In this document: positions 49,553 through 57,575 of the stretch, in pieces | Position numbering within the stretch: position 1 is the stretch's first letter | Layout of the letters: the number at the start of each line of letters is the position of its first letter | Assembly (NCBI RefSeq): GCF_014784055.1 | Contig: NZ_CP061813.1 | Span: 1,079,501-1,143,500, forward strand | From: Polaribacter haliotis | Lineage (GTDB): Bacteria > Bacteroidota > Bacteroidia > Flavobacteriales > Flavobacteriaceae | DNA length: 64,000 nucleotides | Reading direction: 5' to 3' | Notes under the pieces: model-generated | The model's input: the letters and a program-made list of their open reading frames with translations, nothing else | What the model was told of the DNA's origin: nothing | Database searches by the model: none | Translations under genes and position numbers: made by a program

Positions 49553-49571
49553 GGTAATAAATTAATTTCTG

Positions 49572-49579
49572 CAAATATA
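49572..49579 (-). promoter_or_regulatory. Likely -7 box of dapD
   Basis: On the minus strand TATATTTG (49579-49572), an exact TAnnTTTG, 20 bp before the dapD ATG at 49552. The -33 box is degenerate. Confidence 0.45.
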
Positions 49580-49649
49580 AATCTATCTGTAAAAACTGAA
49601 AGCGAAGATACATTTTTTAAACAGATATTTCTGCTTTGTTTAAAAAACG

Positions 49650-49657
49650 TATTTTTG
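49650..49657 (+). promoter_or_regulatory. Likely -7 box of ruvX
   Basis: TATTTTTG fits TAnnTTTG and lies only 16 bp before the ATG at 49673, which implies a very short leader. The -33 region is degenerate (TTTCTG at 49628-49633). Confidence 0.45.
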
Positions 49658-49672
49658 CATCAAAAATTATAA

Positions 49673-50083
49673 ATGTCAAGAATTTTAGCCATAGATTTTG
49701 GAAAAATACGAACAGGAATAGCAGTTACAGACGAGATGCAAATTATCGCTTCTGGTTTAACTACGGTTAATACTTCCGAATTAATTCCGTTTCTTAAAGA
49801 CTATGTTAAACAAGAAAAAGTAAGTCTTTTTCTTGTTGGAGAACCAAAACAAATGGACAATTCCGAAAGTGAAAGCGAAGCCTTAATTCTTCCTTTTTTA
49901 AAAAAACTGACACAACAAATCCCTACAATTCCAGTAACAAGAGTAGATGAACGTTTTACTTCTAAAATGGCTTTTCAAACAATGATTGATAGTGGAATGA
50001 AGAAAAAACAACGCAGAAATAAAGCTTTAGTAGACGAAATTAGTGCAACCATAATATTGCAATCGTATTTATACAGCAAATAA
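49673..50083 (+). CDS. ruvX: Putative pre-16S rRNA nuclease / Holliday junction resolvase-like YqgF
   Basis: 136 residues. The RNase H-like fold shows ILAIDFGKIRTGIAVTD with the first catalytic Asp, VGEPKQMDNSESE and TRVDERFTSKMA, ending LVDEISATIILQSYL with the last acidic residue. In E. coli the YqgF protein matures the 5' end of 16S rRNA. The gene is often upstream of def in Bacteroidota, as here (160-bp gap). Confidence 0.95.
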   Translation: MSRILAIDFGKIRTGIAVTDEMQIIASGLTTVNTSELIPFLKDYVKQEKVSLFLVGEPKQMDNSESESEALILPFLKKLTQQIPTIPVTRVDERFTSKMAFQTMIDSGMKKKQRRNKALVDEISATIILQSYLYSK

Positions 50084-50213
50084 ATGTGTAATTGGGTAAT
50101 TTTAACTTAAAAAAGCTAGAGAATAATTAAGAGCAGATTTTTAACATGTTTAATTTAAAATTTTGAAACTCTAAATAAACAATTCAAAATTCGTAATTAA
50201 TTATTCTAAGTTG

Positions 50214-50221
50214 TACTTTTG
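50214..50221 (+). promoter_or_regulatory. Likely -7 box of def
   Basis: TACTTTTG matches TAnnTTTG and lies 22 bp before the def ATG at 50244. A weak TTCG lies at 50190-50193 near the expected -33 position. Confidence 0.4.
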
Positions 50222-50243
50222 CATTCTTTAAAAAAATAAGAAA

Positions 50244-50834
50244 ATGATTTTACCAATTGTTGCTTACGGAGATCCTGTTTTAAGAAAAGTAGCTGTAGAT
50301 ATAGAACCAGATTATAAAGATTTAAACAAATTAATCTCCAATATGAAGGAAACTATGTACAATGCTTCTGGTGTTGGTTTAGCAGCTCCACAAATTGGAA
50401 AAGCGATTCGTTTATTTATTATTGATGCCTCGCCTTTTGCAGAAGATGAAGATTTATCTGAAAAAGATAGAGAAACATTAAAAAACTTTAATAGAGTTTT
50501 TATTAATGCGCAAATTTTAGAAGAAGAAGGAGACGAATGGGCATTTAACGAAGGTTGTTTAAGTATTCCTGATGTTAGAGAAGATGTTTTTCGTCAACCA
50601 AAAATAACCATTGAATATCAAGATGAAGAATTTAAAATGCATACAGAAACCCTAGAAGGTTTGGCTGCAAGAGTTTTTCAGCATGAATACGATCATATTG
50701 AAGGAATTTTGTTTACAGACAAACTTTCTTCACTAAAGAAAAGAATTATAAAAAAGAAATTAGACAACATTTCTAAAGGAAAAATTAACGCAGAATATAG
50801 AATGCGTTTTCCGAATATCAAAAAAGGTAAATAG
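50244..50834 (+). CDS. def: Peptide deformylase
   Basis: 196 residues. The three motifs are complete: GVGLAAPQIG, EGCLSIP (metal Cys) and HEYDHIEG (two metal His and catalytic Glu). It removes the formyl group from new proteins. An insertion in the region AEDEDLSEKDRETLKNF is common in Bacteroidota. DUF5606 follows after 26 bp on the same strand. Confidence 0.97.
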   Translation: MILPIVAYGDPVLRKVAVDIEPDYKDLNKLISNMKETMYNASGVGLAAPQIGKAIRLFIIDASPFAEDEDLSEKDRETLKNFNRVFINAQILEEEGDEWAFNEGCLSIPDVREDVFRQPKITIEYQDEEFKMHTETLEGLAARVFQHEYDHIEGILFTDKLSSLKKRIIKKKLDNISKGKINAEYRMRFPNIKKGK

Positions 50835-50860
50835 TCTTTTTAAGACCTAAAAATATACAC

Positions 50861-51301
50861 ATGGAATTTAATAAAATTATCTCTGTTACTGCTAAACCAG
50901 GTTTATACCAAGTAGTTTCTCAATCTAAAAATGCAATTATTGTAGAATCGTTAACAGACAAAAAACGTTTGGCAGTTAATGCAACACAAAATGTTAGTTT
51001 GTTAGAAAATATTGCAATTTATACTTTCGAAGAAGACAAACCTTTGTTAGAAGTTTTTAAAGCAATGTTCGAAAAAACAGAAGGAAAAGAAGCAATTTCT
51101 CACAAAGAAAGTAGTAAAAAACTAGAAGCTTTTTTTGCAGAAGTTTTACCTGATTATGATGATGAGAGAGTGTATACTTCAAATATTAAAAAAGTAATTC
51201 AGTGGTTTAACTTATTAGTAAAATCTGGAATGGATTTTTCTAAAATTGAAGCAACTTCTGCTGAAGCAAATTCTGAAACAACTTCAGAAGATAGTGAGTA
51301 G
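50861..51301 (+). CDS. DUF5606 domain-containing protein
   Basis: 146 residues, cytosolic. The N-terminal half (MEFNKIISVTAKPGLYQVVS, SQSKNAIIVESLTDKKRLAV) is a small beta-rich domain, followed by a helical part (FEEDKPLLEVFKAMFEKTEG) and an acidic, Ser/Thr-rich tail. This is the Bacteroidota-specific DUF5606 family, usually linked to def and mazG as here. No biochemical function is known to me; the context suggests a role around translation or nucleotide sanitation. Confidence 0.88.
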   Translation: MEFNKIISVTAKPGLYQVVSQSKNAIIVESLTDKKRLAVNATQNVSLLENIAIYTFEEDKPLLEVFKAMFEKTEGKEAISHKESSKKLEAFFAEVLPDYDDERVYTSNIKKVIQWFNLLVKSGMDFSKIEATSAEANSETTSEDSE

Positions 51302-51360
51302 TTTTTAGTCTCAGTTTACAGTGTTAATAGAAGTTTAGAGTTTTAAATTCAGTTTACAAA
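51301..51360 (+). repeat. Degenerate CAGT-phased low-complexity repeat
   Basis: Directly after the DUF5606 stop: TTTTTAGTCTCAGTTTACAG, TGTTAATAGAAGTTTAGAGT, TTTAAATTCAGTTTACA. AGT recurs at short irregular spacing, as in 31690-31762. Further on, 51410-51450 has a second simple pattern with recurrent CTTTGCG (CTTTGCGACTTTGCATCTTT). Neither is coding. Confidence 0.45.
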
Positions 51361-51460
51361 AAAATGGTAGGCTAAAATTTTAGAAATCTTATTTTTAGTT
51401 TTTGAGCCTTTATTAATAAACTTTGCGACTTTGCATCTTTGCGTTAGAAAAACACCAATC

Positions 51461-52240
51461 ATGAATACAAGAAAACAGCAATTAGCCGCATTCAATCGTT
51501 TGTTAGATATTATGGACGAGCTTCGTGAGCAATGTCCTTGGGATAAAAAACAAACTTTAGAAAGCCTACGTCACTTAACTATTGAAGAAACGTATGAATT
51601 AGCGGATGCTATTCTCGATAATGATTTACAAGAGATTAAAAAAGAATTAGGCGATGTATTATTACACATTGTATTTTATGCAAAAATTGGAAGTGAGAAA
51701 AAAGCTTTTGATATTGCTGATGTAGCCAATTCAATTTGCGATAAATTAGTTTCCAGACACCCACATATTTATGGAGATGTAAAAGTTGAAAATGAGGAAG
51801 ATGTAAAACGCAACTGGGAGCAATTAAAACTAAAAGAAGGCAAAGTATCTGTTTTAGAAGGTGTTCCTAAAAGTTTGCCAGCAGTTGTAAAAGCAAGCAG
51901 GATTCAAGAAAAAGTAGCTGGAGTAGGTTTCGATTGGGAAAAACCTGAACAAGTTTGGGAAAAAGTACAAGAAGAACTTGGCGAATTAAACGAAGAAATT
52001 AAAGCAGGAAATAAAGAAAATACCGAAAAAGAATTCGGAGATGTTTTATTTTCCATGATAAACTACGCTCGTTTTATAGATGTTAACCCAGAAAATGCTT
52101 TAGAAAAAACAAATAAAAAGTTTATCAACCGTTTTCAATACTTAGAAAAAGCGGCAAAAAAAGAAGGAAAAAACCTATCTGATATGTCTTTAAATGAGAT
52201 GGATATATACTGGGAAAGATCAAAAGAATTCTTTAAATAA
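51461..52240 (+). CDS. mazG: Nucleoside triphosphate pyrophosphohydrolase MazG
   Basis: 259 residues from ATG 51461. A TTG start at 51431 would add ten residues encoded by a CTTTGCG repeat, so I reject it. Two MazG domains are visible: MDELREQCPWDKKQTLESLR with EETYELADAI and KKELGDVLLHIVF, then the second with QEELGELNEEIKAG and EKEFGDVLFSMINY. MazG hydrolyses NTPs to NMP and PPi, removing aberrant nucleotides or lowering ppGpp-related pools. Confidence 0.95.
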   Translation: MNTRKQQLAAFNRLLDIMDELREQCPWDKKQTLESLRHLTIEETYELADAILDNDLQEIKKELGDVLLHIVFYAKIGSEKKAFDIADVANSICDKLVSRHPHIYGDVKVENEEDVKRNWEQLKLKEGKVSVLEGVPKSLPAVVKASRIQEKVAGVGFDWEKPEQVWEKVQEELGELNEEIKAGNKENTEKEFGDVLFSMINYARFIDVNPENALEKTNKKFINRFQYLEKAAKKEGKNLSDMSLNEMDIYWERSKEFFK

Positions 52241-52430
52241 TTTCATCTTAGTATTTTTTACTTAATTCTAAATAAAAATTCTATTTCATTTCCTAAAATT
52301 TAGTTTTCATAGAATATCTACATTTATATTTTTTGGTACAAAATCATCAAAAAAGGGTCTTTTTTCGTTAATCTTTACTTTACGACTTTCCATAGTTTGT
52401 AACTACATATTTTTTGCAGTAAGTTAGCTT

Positions 52431-52466
52431 ATATTTTTAAAAATATTTAATCATAAAATATTTTTG
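52431..52466 (+). promoter_or_regulatory. AT palindrome and -7 box upstream of the first GH95 gene
   Basis: A perfect 16-bp palindrome ATATTTTTAAAAATAT at 52431-52446 is followed by TATTTTTG (52459-52466), which fits TAnnTTTG, 33 bp before the ATG at 52499. There is no TTG in the -33 position, where the palindrome lies, as might be seen at an activator-dependent promoter. The rest of the gap 52241-52430 shows nothing clear. Confidence 0.35.
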
Positions 52467-52498
52467 TCTTTTAGATATATATAAATCAATCCTAACAA

Positions 52499-54934
52499 AT
52501 GAACACCAAAAAATCAAACTTTCACTTATTAAAATTACTTACAATTAGCTTTTTACTATTCTTAACTGCTTGTAAAAAAACAGAAAATACAGAAGATTAC
52601 AATTCACTTAAACTTTGGTACAAACAACCAGCACTTGCCAGTGCAGTAGATAGTCCTAATGGATGGAAAGACGACCCAGAATGGCTAAAATCTTTACCTT
52701 TAGGAAATGGTGCTTTAGGTGCAATGGTTTTTGGAGATGTTAATAAAGAACGTATTCAATTAAATGAAGAAAGCATGTGGTCTGGAAGCCCAAATAACGA
52801 TGACAATCCTGCCGCTTTTCCAGCTCAAGCTGAAATAAGAAAACTACTTTTTGAAGGTAAATATAAAGAAGCTACTTTATTAACACAACAAACTCAAGTT
52901 TGCGTAGGTCATGGGAGTGGTCATGGAAATGGAGCAGAAGTTCCTTTTGGTTGTTTTCAAACCATGGGAGATTTATGGATCGATTTTAATAAAAATAGCG
53001 ATTATGAGGATTATAATCGTGAATTAGATTTAGATGATGCTGTAGTTAGAGTAAGTTATAAACAAGATGGTGTAAACTATAAAAGAGAAATTTTTGTTAG
53101 TGAACCAGATCAGGTAATGGTTGTAAAATTAACTGCAGATACCCCTGGTAAAATCTCGTTTAAAAGTACAATGTCGAGACCAGAAAAATTTGAAACTTCT
53201 GCAAATGGAGACCAATTAATTATGAAAGGAGCTCTTTCTGATGGAAAAGGTGGAACAAATTTAGAGTATTTAACACGTTTATCTGCAGTAAATAAAAATG
53301 GTTCTATTAAATACGAAGGCAAAAATTTAATCGTAGAAAACGCAGATGAAGTTACTTTATTTTTAACTGCTTCTACAGATTATCTATTAGAATTCCCTAC
53401 TTACAAAGGAAGAGATTATAAAAATATTACAGAAACAAATTTACAAAAAGCTAAGAAAACTAGCTACAAAGAGCTTTTAAAAAGACATAAAAACGAATAT
53501 CAAAAATATTATAAAAGAGTCGATTTTAAAATAACTTCTAGTGCCTTAGACACAATACCTACAGACGTTCGACTTAAAAATGTAAGAGCAAAGAAAGAAG
53601 ATTTACGTATGGTGGAACTGTTATTCCAATATGGTAGATATTTATTAATTTCTTCTTCGAGGCCTGGAACTTTACCTGCAAATTTACAAGGAATTTGGGC
53701 CAATAAAATTCAAACTCCTTGGAATGGAGATTTTCATACAGATGTTAATATTCAGATGAATTATTGGTTGGCAGAAAGCACCAATTTAGGGGAAATGCAT
53801 TTGCCTTTATTCGATTTAATGGAAACTTTAAAAGACGCAGGAAAAAGTACAGCAAAAATACATTATAATGCAGATGGTTGGGTTTTACACCCAATTACAA
53901 ATGCCTGGGGTTTTACTGCTCCTGGAGAAGAATCTAGTTGGGGAATGCATTTAGGTGGTGGTGCTTGGTTAACTACACACCTTATGGAACATTATTATTA
54001 TACTTTAGATAAAAAATTCTTAGAAGAAAGGTTTCCTATTTTAAAAACTTCCACTCAGTTTTATTTAGATTGGTTAATTCCAGACCCTAAAACTGGTGAA
54101 TTAATCTCTGGACCTTCTGTTTCTCCAGAAAACAGTTTCTTAGCACCAGATGGTAGTAATAGTAAAATTTGTATGGCACCATCTCACGACCAACAAGTTA
54201 TTTGGCAACTTTTTAAAAATTACATAGATGCTTCTGAAGCTTTGGGTATTAATGACGAATTACTACAAAAAGTAAAAAAAGCACAGCAAAATTTAGCACA
54301 AACACAAATTGGTTCAGATGGACGTTTAATGGAATGGCAAGAAGAGTTTAAAGAATTAGAACCTGGCCATAGACATATATCGCATTTATTTGCTTTACAT
54401 CCAGGTTATCAAATTGATGTTGTTAAAACCCCAGTATATGCAGAAGCTGCTAGAAAATCTTTAGATTATAGAATTGAAAATGGTGGTGGACATACTGGCT
54501 GGAGTGCAGCATGGTTAATTAACCAATATGCAAGGTTAGGAGATGGAGAAAACGCAAATAAAAGTTTAAAAACAGTATTATCAAAAAGTACAAGTCCAAA
54601 TTTATTTGGTTTACACCCTCCTTTTCAGATGGATGCGAATTTCGGAACATCATCTGGAATTGCAGAAATGTTATTACAGAGTCAGTCTGGCGAAATTAGA
54701 TTATTGCCAGCGTTACCAAATGACTGGAAAGATGGTTATGTAAAAGGATTAAGTGCTAGAGGTGGTTTTGTTGTTGACCTTAGTTGGAAAGTAGGAAAAT
54801 TAGAAAGTGTACGTGTATTTTCTAAAAATGGAGGTGCTTGTATCTTAGAACATAATGGAAAGCAAATTTCTATAGAAACTGAAGCTGGTTTAGAGTATTT
54901 CCCTTTGAAAGATGGAAAAAATTTCGGAGCTTAA
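52499..54934 (+). CDS. Glycoside hydrolase family 95 protein, lipoprotein (alpha-L-fucosidase type), copy 1
   Basis: 811 residues. The lipobox ends LLFLTAC (Cys about 25). The GH95 N-terminal beta domain has SLPLGNGALGAMVFGDV, RIQLNEESMWSG. The (alpha/alpha)6 barrel has SSSRPGTLPANLQGIWANK, FHTDVNIQMNYWLAES and the general-acid segment SVSPENSF; FQMDANFG near the C-terminus holds the assisting Asp. GH95 enzymes invert and release alpha-1,2-linked L-fucose, some L-galactose. One active-site Asn of the usual NIN motif is Asp here (DVN), while the other Asn and the fucose-specificity His are kept. It is first in the GH95-GH110 unit (42-bp gap to the next gene). Confidence 0.93.
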   Translation: MNTKKSNFHLLKLLTISFLLFLTACKKTENTEDYNSLKLWYKQPALASAVDSPNGWKDDPEWLKSLPLGNGALGAMVFGDVNKERIQLNEESMWSGSPNNDDNPAAFPAQAEIRKLLFEGKYKEATLLTQQTQVCVGHGSGHGNGAEVPFGCFQTMGDLWIDFNKNSDYEDYNRELDLDDAVVRVSYKQDGVNYKREIFVSEPDQVMVVKLTADTPGKISFKSTMSRPEKFETSANGDQLIMKGALSDGKGGTNLEYLTRLSAVNKNGSIKYEGKNLIVENADEVTLFLTASTDYLLEFPTYKGRDYKNITETNLQKAKKTSYKELLKRHKNEYQKYYKRVDFKITSSALDTIPTDVRLKNVRAKKEDLRMVELLFQYGRYLLISSSRPGTLPANLQGIWANKIQTPWNGDFHTDVNIQMNYWLAESTNLGEMHLPLFDLMETLKDAGKSTAKIHYNADGWVLHPITNAWGFTAPGEESSWGMHLGGGAWLTTHLMEHYYYTLDKKFLEERFPILKTSTQFYLDWLIPDPKTGELISGPSVSPENSFLAPDGSNSKICMAPSHDQQVIWQLFKNYIDASEALGINDELLQKVKKAQQNLAQTQIGSDGRLMEWQEEFKELEPGHRHISHLFALHPGYQIDVVKTPVYAEAARKSLDYRIENGGGHTGWSAAWLINQYARLGDGENANKSLKTVLSKSTSPNLFGLHPPFQMDANFGTSSGIAEMLLQSQSGEIRLLPALPNDWKDGYVKGLSARGGFVVDLSWKVGKLESVRVFSKNGGACILEHNGKQISIETEAGLEYFPLKDGKNFGA

Positions 54935-54976
54935 TAACGATTTTGAATATCATTTATCTTATATAAAATTAATTTT

Positions 54977-56851
54977 ATGAGAACGCTTTTTGCATCTTTT
55001 ATAATTACCCTTTTTCTGATGAGTTGCAACTCTTCATCAGAAATTAAAATAATTAATGTGAATGATTTTGGAATTCAACCAAACACAAAAGAAAGCATTA
55101 CTTCAAAAATTAATAAAATTATTGAAGGTTTAGATAACGAACCTGTAACCATTGTTTTCCCAAAAGGAAGATATGATTTTTACCCAGATTCAACGTATTT
55201 TAAACCTTATTTTGAAACAAACACGTATGATATCAATCCAAAAAGATTGGCAATATTTATTCAGAATAAAAAGAATATAACGATTGATGCTAATCATTCG
55301 GATTTTGTTTATCATGGACATATACAGCCTTTTACTATTGATAATTCAGAAAATATAGAAATCAAAAATTTAACCATTGACTGGGATCAACCTTTAACTG
55401 CAGAAGCAAAAGTTTTAGAAGCAGATTCCGAACATCTTTTAGTAGAAATTGATACAGTTCAATTCCCTCATAAAGTCTTAAAAGATAAAGTTGTTTTTAG
55501 TGCGGACGATTGGAAAGCAAATTGGAGATTGTCTGGAGGTTCTTGGTTAATAGAATATGATAAAAACCATATTATACCTGCGTTTACTGGAGATCATGGA
55601 ACTGTAAATGGAAAATTAAAAGAGGTTGTATATTCTAAAGTTGGTACAAATAAATTGTTAATGAAAGGGGAATTTACAAAAACACCTGCTGTTGGTAATT
55701 ATTTAATAATGAGACATAGTGATCGCGATCACGCAGGAATTTTCTTATTTCATAGTAAAAATTTAAAGTTAGAAAATATTGATGTGTACCATACTTCTGG
55801 CTTAGGAATTCTTTCTCAGTATTGCGAAAATATTACCATGAAAAAGGTTAATATGATTCCGAATCCAAAGAAAAACAGATATTTAAGTGGACATGATGAT
55901 GGTTTGCACTTTATGGGTTGTAAAGGAGATATTATTGTGGATAATTGTGATGCGCAAGGTTTAATGGACGATGCAATAAACATTCATGGAACTTATGTAC
56001 CCGTTTTAGAAAGAGTAAATGACACCGTTTTAAAATGTAGTTATGCACATGATATGAGTTTAGGTTTAATTTGGGCAAAAGAAAATGATAAAGTGAGTTT
56101 CGTGAATAAGAAAAACATGATTTCATTAGGAACAAGCGTTGTAAAAAGTTTTACTCAAATTGATGAAAAAACATTTACGGTTGAGTTTAAAAATAAAATC
56201 CCAGAAGAGCTATCGAAAGATTTTTCTCTGGAAAACATGAGCTGGACACCAACTGCGACTATTACAAATTGTTTTATTGGAAGCAACAGAGCCAGAGGTT
56301 ATTTAATTTCGACACCTAAAAAAGTGGTGATTGAGAACAACATTTTTGAAACTAGTGGTTCTGCGATTCTTATTGCTGGTGATGCAAATTATTGGTACGA
56401 AAGTGGTGCTGTAACAGATATTACCATTCGAAATAACGAATTTAAATACCCTTGTAATTCTTCTGCTTATCAGTTTTGCAAGGCAATTATTAGTATTTAC
56501 CCAGAAATTCCTGAGGCAGATGCGAACCAACCTTATCATAATAATATTACCATTGAAAATAACAGTTTTAATCCTTCAGATTATCCTATTTTATTTGCAA
56601 AATCTGTAGATGGCTTACAATTTAACAACAACAAAATCACAAGAAGTTATGCCTATACACCTTGGCATTCTCAAAAACAAAACTTCTTTTTAGATGCTTG
56701 TAAAAATGTAGAAATAAGTGGTAATACTGTTGATAAAAACCTATTAGGAAAAAACATCATATTAAAAAACATGTCTAGCAAAGAACTAGATTTAAAAAAT
56801 AAAGAATTTAGTTTAGAGCTGTTTAAAGAAGTGAAAAATAATTTAAAATAG
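54977..56851 (+). CDS. GH110-like alpha-1,3-galactosidase, lipoprotein
   Basis: 624 residues. The lipobox ends TLFLMSC (Cys 17). The parallel beta-helix of GH110 is recognised from VNDFGIQPNTKES, VTIVFPKGRYDFYPDS, NLTIDWDQPLTAEA, LIMRHSDRDHAGIFLFHSKN, SGHDDGLHFMGCKGDI and GLMDDAINIHGTYVPV. Known GH110 enzymes are inverting exo-alpha-1,3-galactosidases acting on blood-group-B or linear alpha-1,3-galactosyl ends; marine members also occur. Being lipid-anchored it should act in the periplasm or on the cell surface. Together with the flanking GH95 genes it suggests a substrate with both alpha-fucose and alpha-galactose. Its 3' end overlaps a methyltransferase gene on the other strand by 9 bp. Confidence 0.85.
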   Translation: MRTLFASFIITLFLMSCNSSSEIKIINVNDFGIQPNTKESITSKINKIIEGLDNEPVTIVFPKGRYDFYPDSTYFKPYFETNTYDINPKRLAIFIQNKKNITIDANHSDFVYHGHIQPFTIDNSENIEIKNLTIDWDQPLTAEAKVLEADSEHLLVEIDTVQFPHKVLKDKVVFSADDWKANWRLSGGSWLIEYDKNHIIPAFTGDHGTVNGKLKEVVYSKVGTNKLLMKGEFTKTPAVGNYLIMRHSDRDHAGIFLFHSKNLKLENIDVYHTSGLGILSQYCENITMKKVNMIPNPKKNRYLSGHDDGLHFMGCKGDIIVDNCDAQGLMDDAINIHGTYVPVLERVNDTVLKCSYAHDMSLGLIWAKENDKVSFVNKKNMISLGTSVVKSFTQIDEKTFTVEFKNKIPEELSKDFSLENMSWTPTATITNCFIGSNRARGYLISTPKKVVIENNIFETSGSAILIAGDANYWYESGAVTDITIRNNEFKYPCNSSAYQFCKAIISIYPEIPEADANQPYHNNITIENNSFNPSDYPILFAKSVDGLQFNNNKITRSYAYTPWHSQKQNFFLDACKNVEISGNTVDKNLLGKNIILKNMSSKELDLKNKEFSLELFKEVKNNLK

Positions 56852-57517
56852 TTGATAAAGAGTGGTTACAATTACACCTTTCGAATCTTTTAAAACTGTT
56901 GATAGTAATTGCTCTTCTTCTTTCACTTTTAAATTAAAAGGTGGCATTAAAATGTTTAAACCACTTTGTTTTTTCAATCGAATTCCTTGTCCAGAAATAA
57001 TATCTTTATTAGGAATAAAATCGGCATTTGGTAAATGCTCTGTTAAAATAATGTATTTAAAATTAGAAAATTTTGTTAGTATTCTTGAGACTTCTCCATT
57101 AGATAAATGTTGTAAAACTTGTCTCAATATTATACAGTCTCCAGAAGGTAATTTATCTTTTGAGATATCTAAACAATGGAATTCTAAGTTTTCTGCATTA
57201 AATTTTACTTTATTTCGATGGATTAAGTTTTCAACAATATCTATCGCAAAATATTTTTTAGAAAATTGCACCAATTCTTTACCAACATTAAAATCGCCAC
57301 AACCTAAGTCGCAAATAATAAGTTTTTTTTCAAATGATTTTAAAAACGATTTTACAACAGTAATATATGGAGCTAAAATTGCAGAATTATGAGAACCATC
57401 TCCAGAATAAAAATCGGTATTATTATCGCCCCAAAGTTTCATTTCATAAACTTGTTCCATCGCATTTTTAGTAGGCCAAGGTTTCTTTAATTTTTTATTT
57501 TTATTACTATTATTCAT
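56843..57517 (-). CDS. Class I SAM-dependent methyltransferase
   Basis: 224 residues from ATG 57517; GTG 57529 is also in frame. Motif I is LIICDLGCGDFNVGKEL, then YFAIDIVENLIHRNK (acidic residue of motif II), FHCLDISKDKLPSGDCIILR and QVLQHLSNGEVSRIL. A Lys-rich N-terminus precedes. The substrate is unknown; proteins of this kind often modify sugars or small molecules. It is the only minus-strand gene in the glycan island, lying antisense between the GH110 and second GH95 genes, with its end overlapping the GH110 gene. Confidence 0.85.
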   Translation of the reverse strand: MNNSNKNKKLKKPWPTKNAMEQVYEMKLWGDNNTDFYSGDGSHNSAILAPYITVVKSFLKSFEKKLIICDLGCGDFNVGKELVQFSKKYFAIDIVENLIHRNKVKFNAENLEFHCLDISKDKLPSGDCIILRQVLQHLSNGEVSRILTKFSNFKYIILTEHLPNADFIPNKDIISGQGIRLKKQSGLNILMPPFNLKVKEEEQLLSTVLKDSKGVIVTTLYQLF

Positions 57518-57575
57518 TAAAATTAACACTATTTCAATATAAAAACAAACTTACAAACTATATAATTTTAAACCT

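Noticed and set aside
51431..51460. Upstream TTG start for mazG adding MHLCVRKTPI
   Set aside because: Those codons come from a CTTTGCG-type simple repeat, and ATG 51461 matches the family start.
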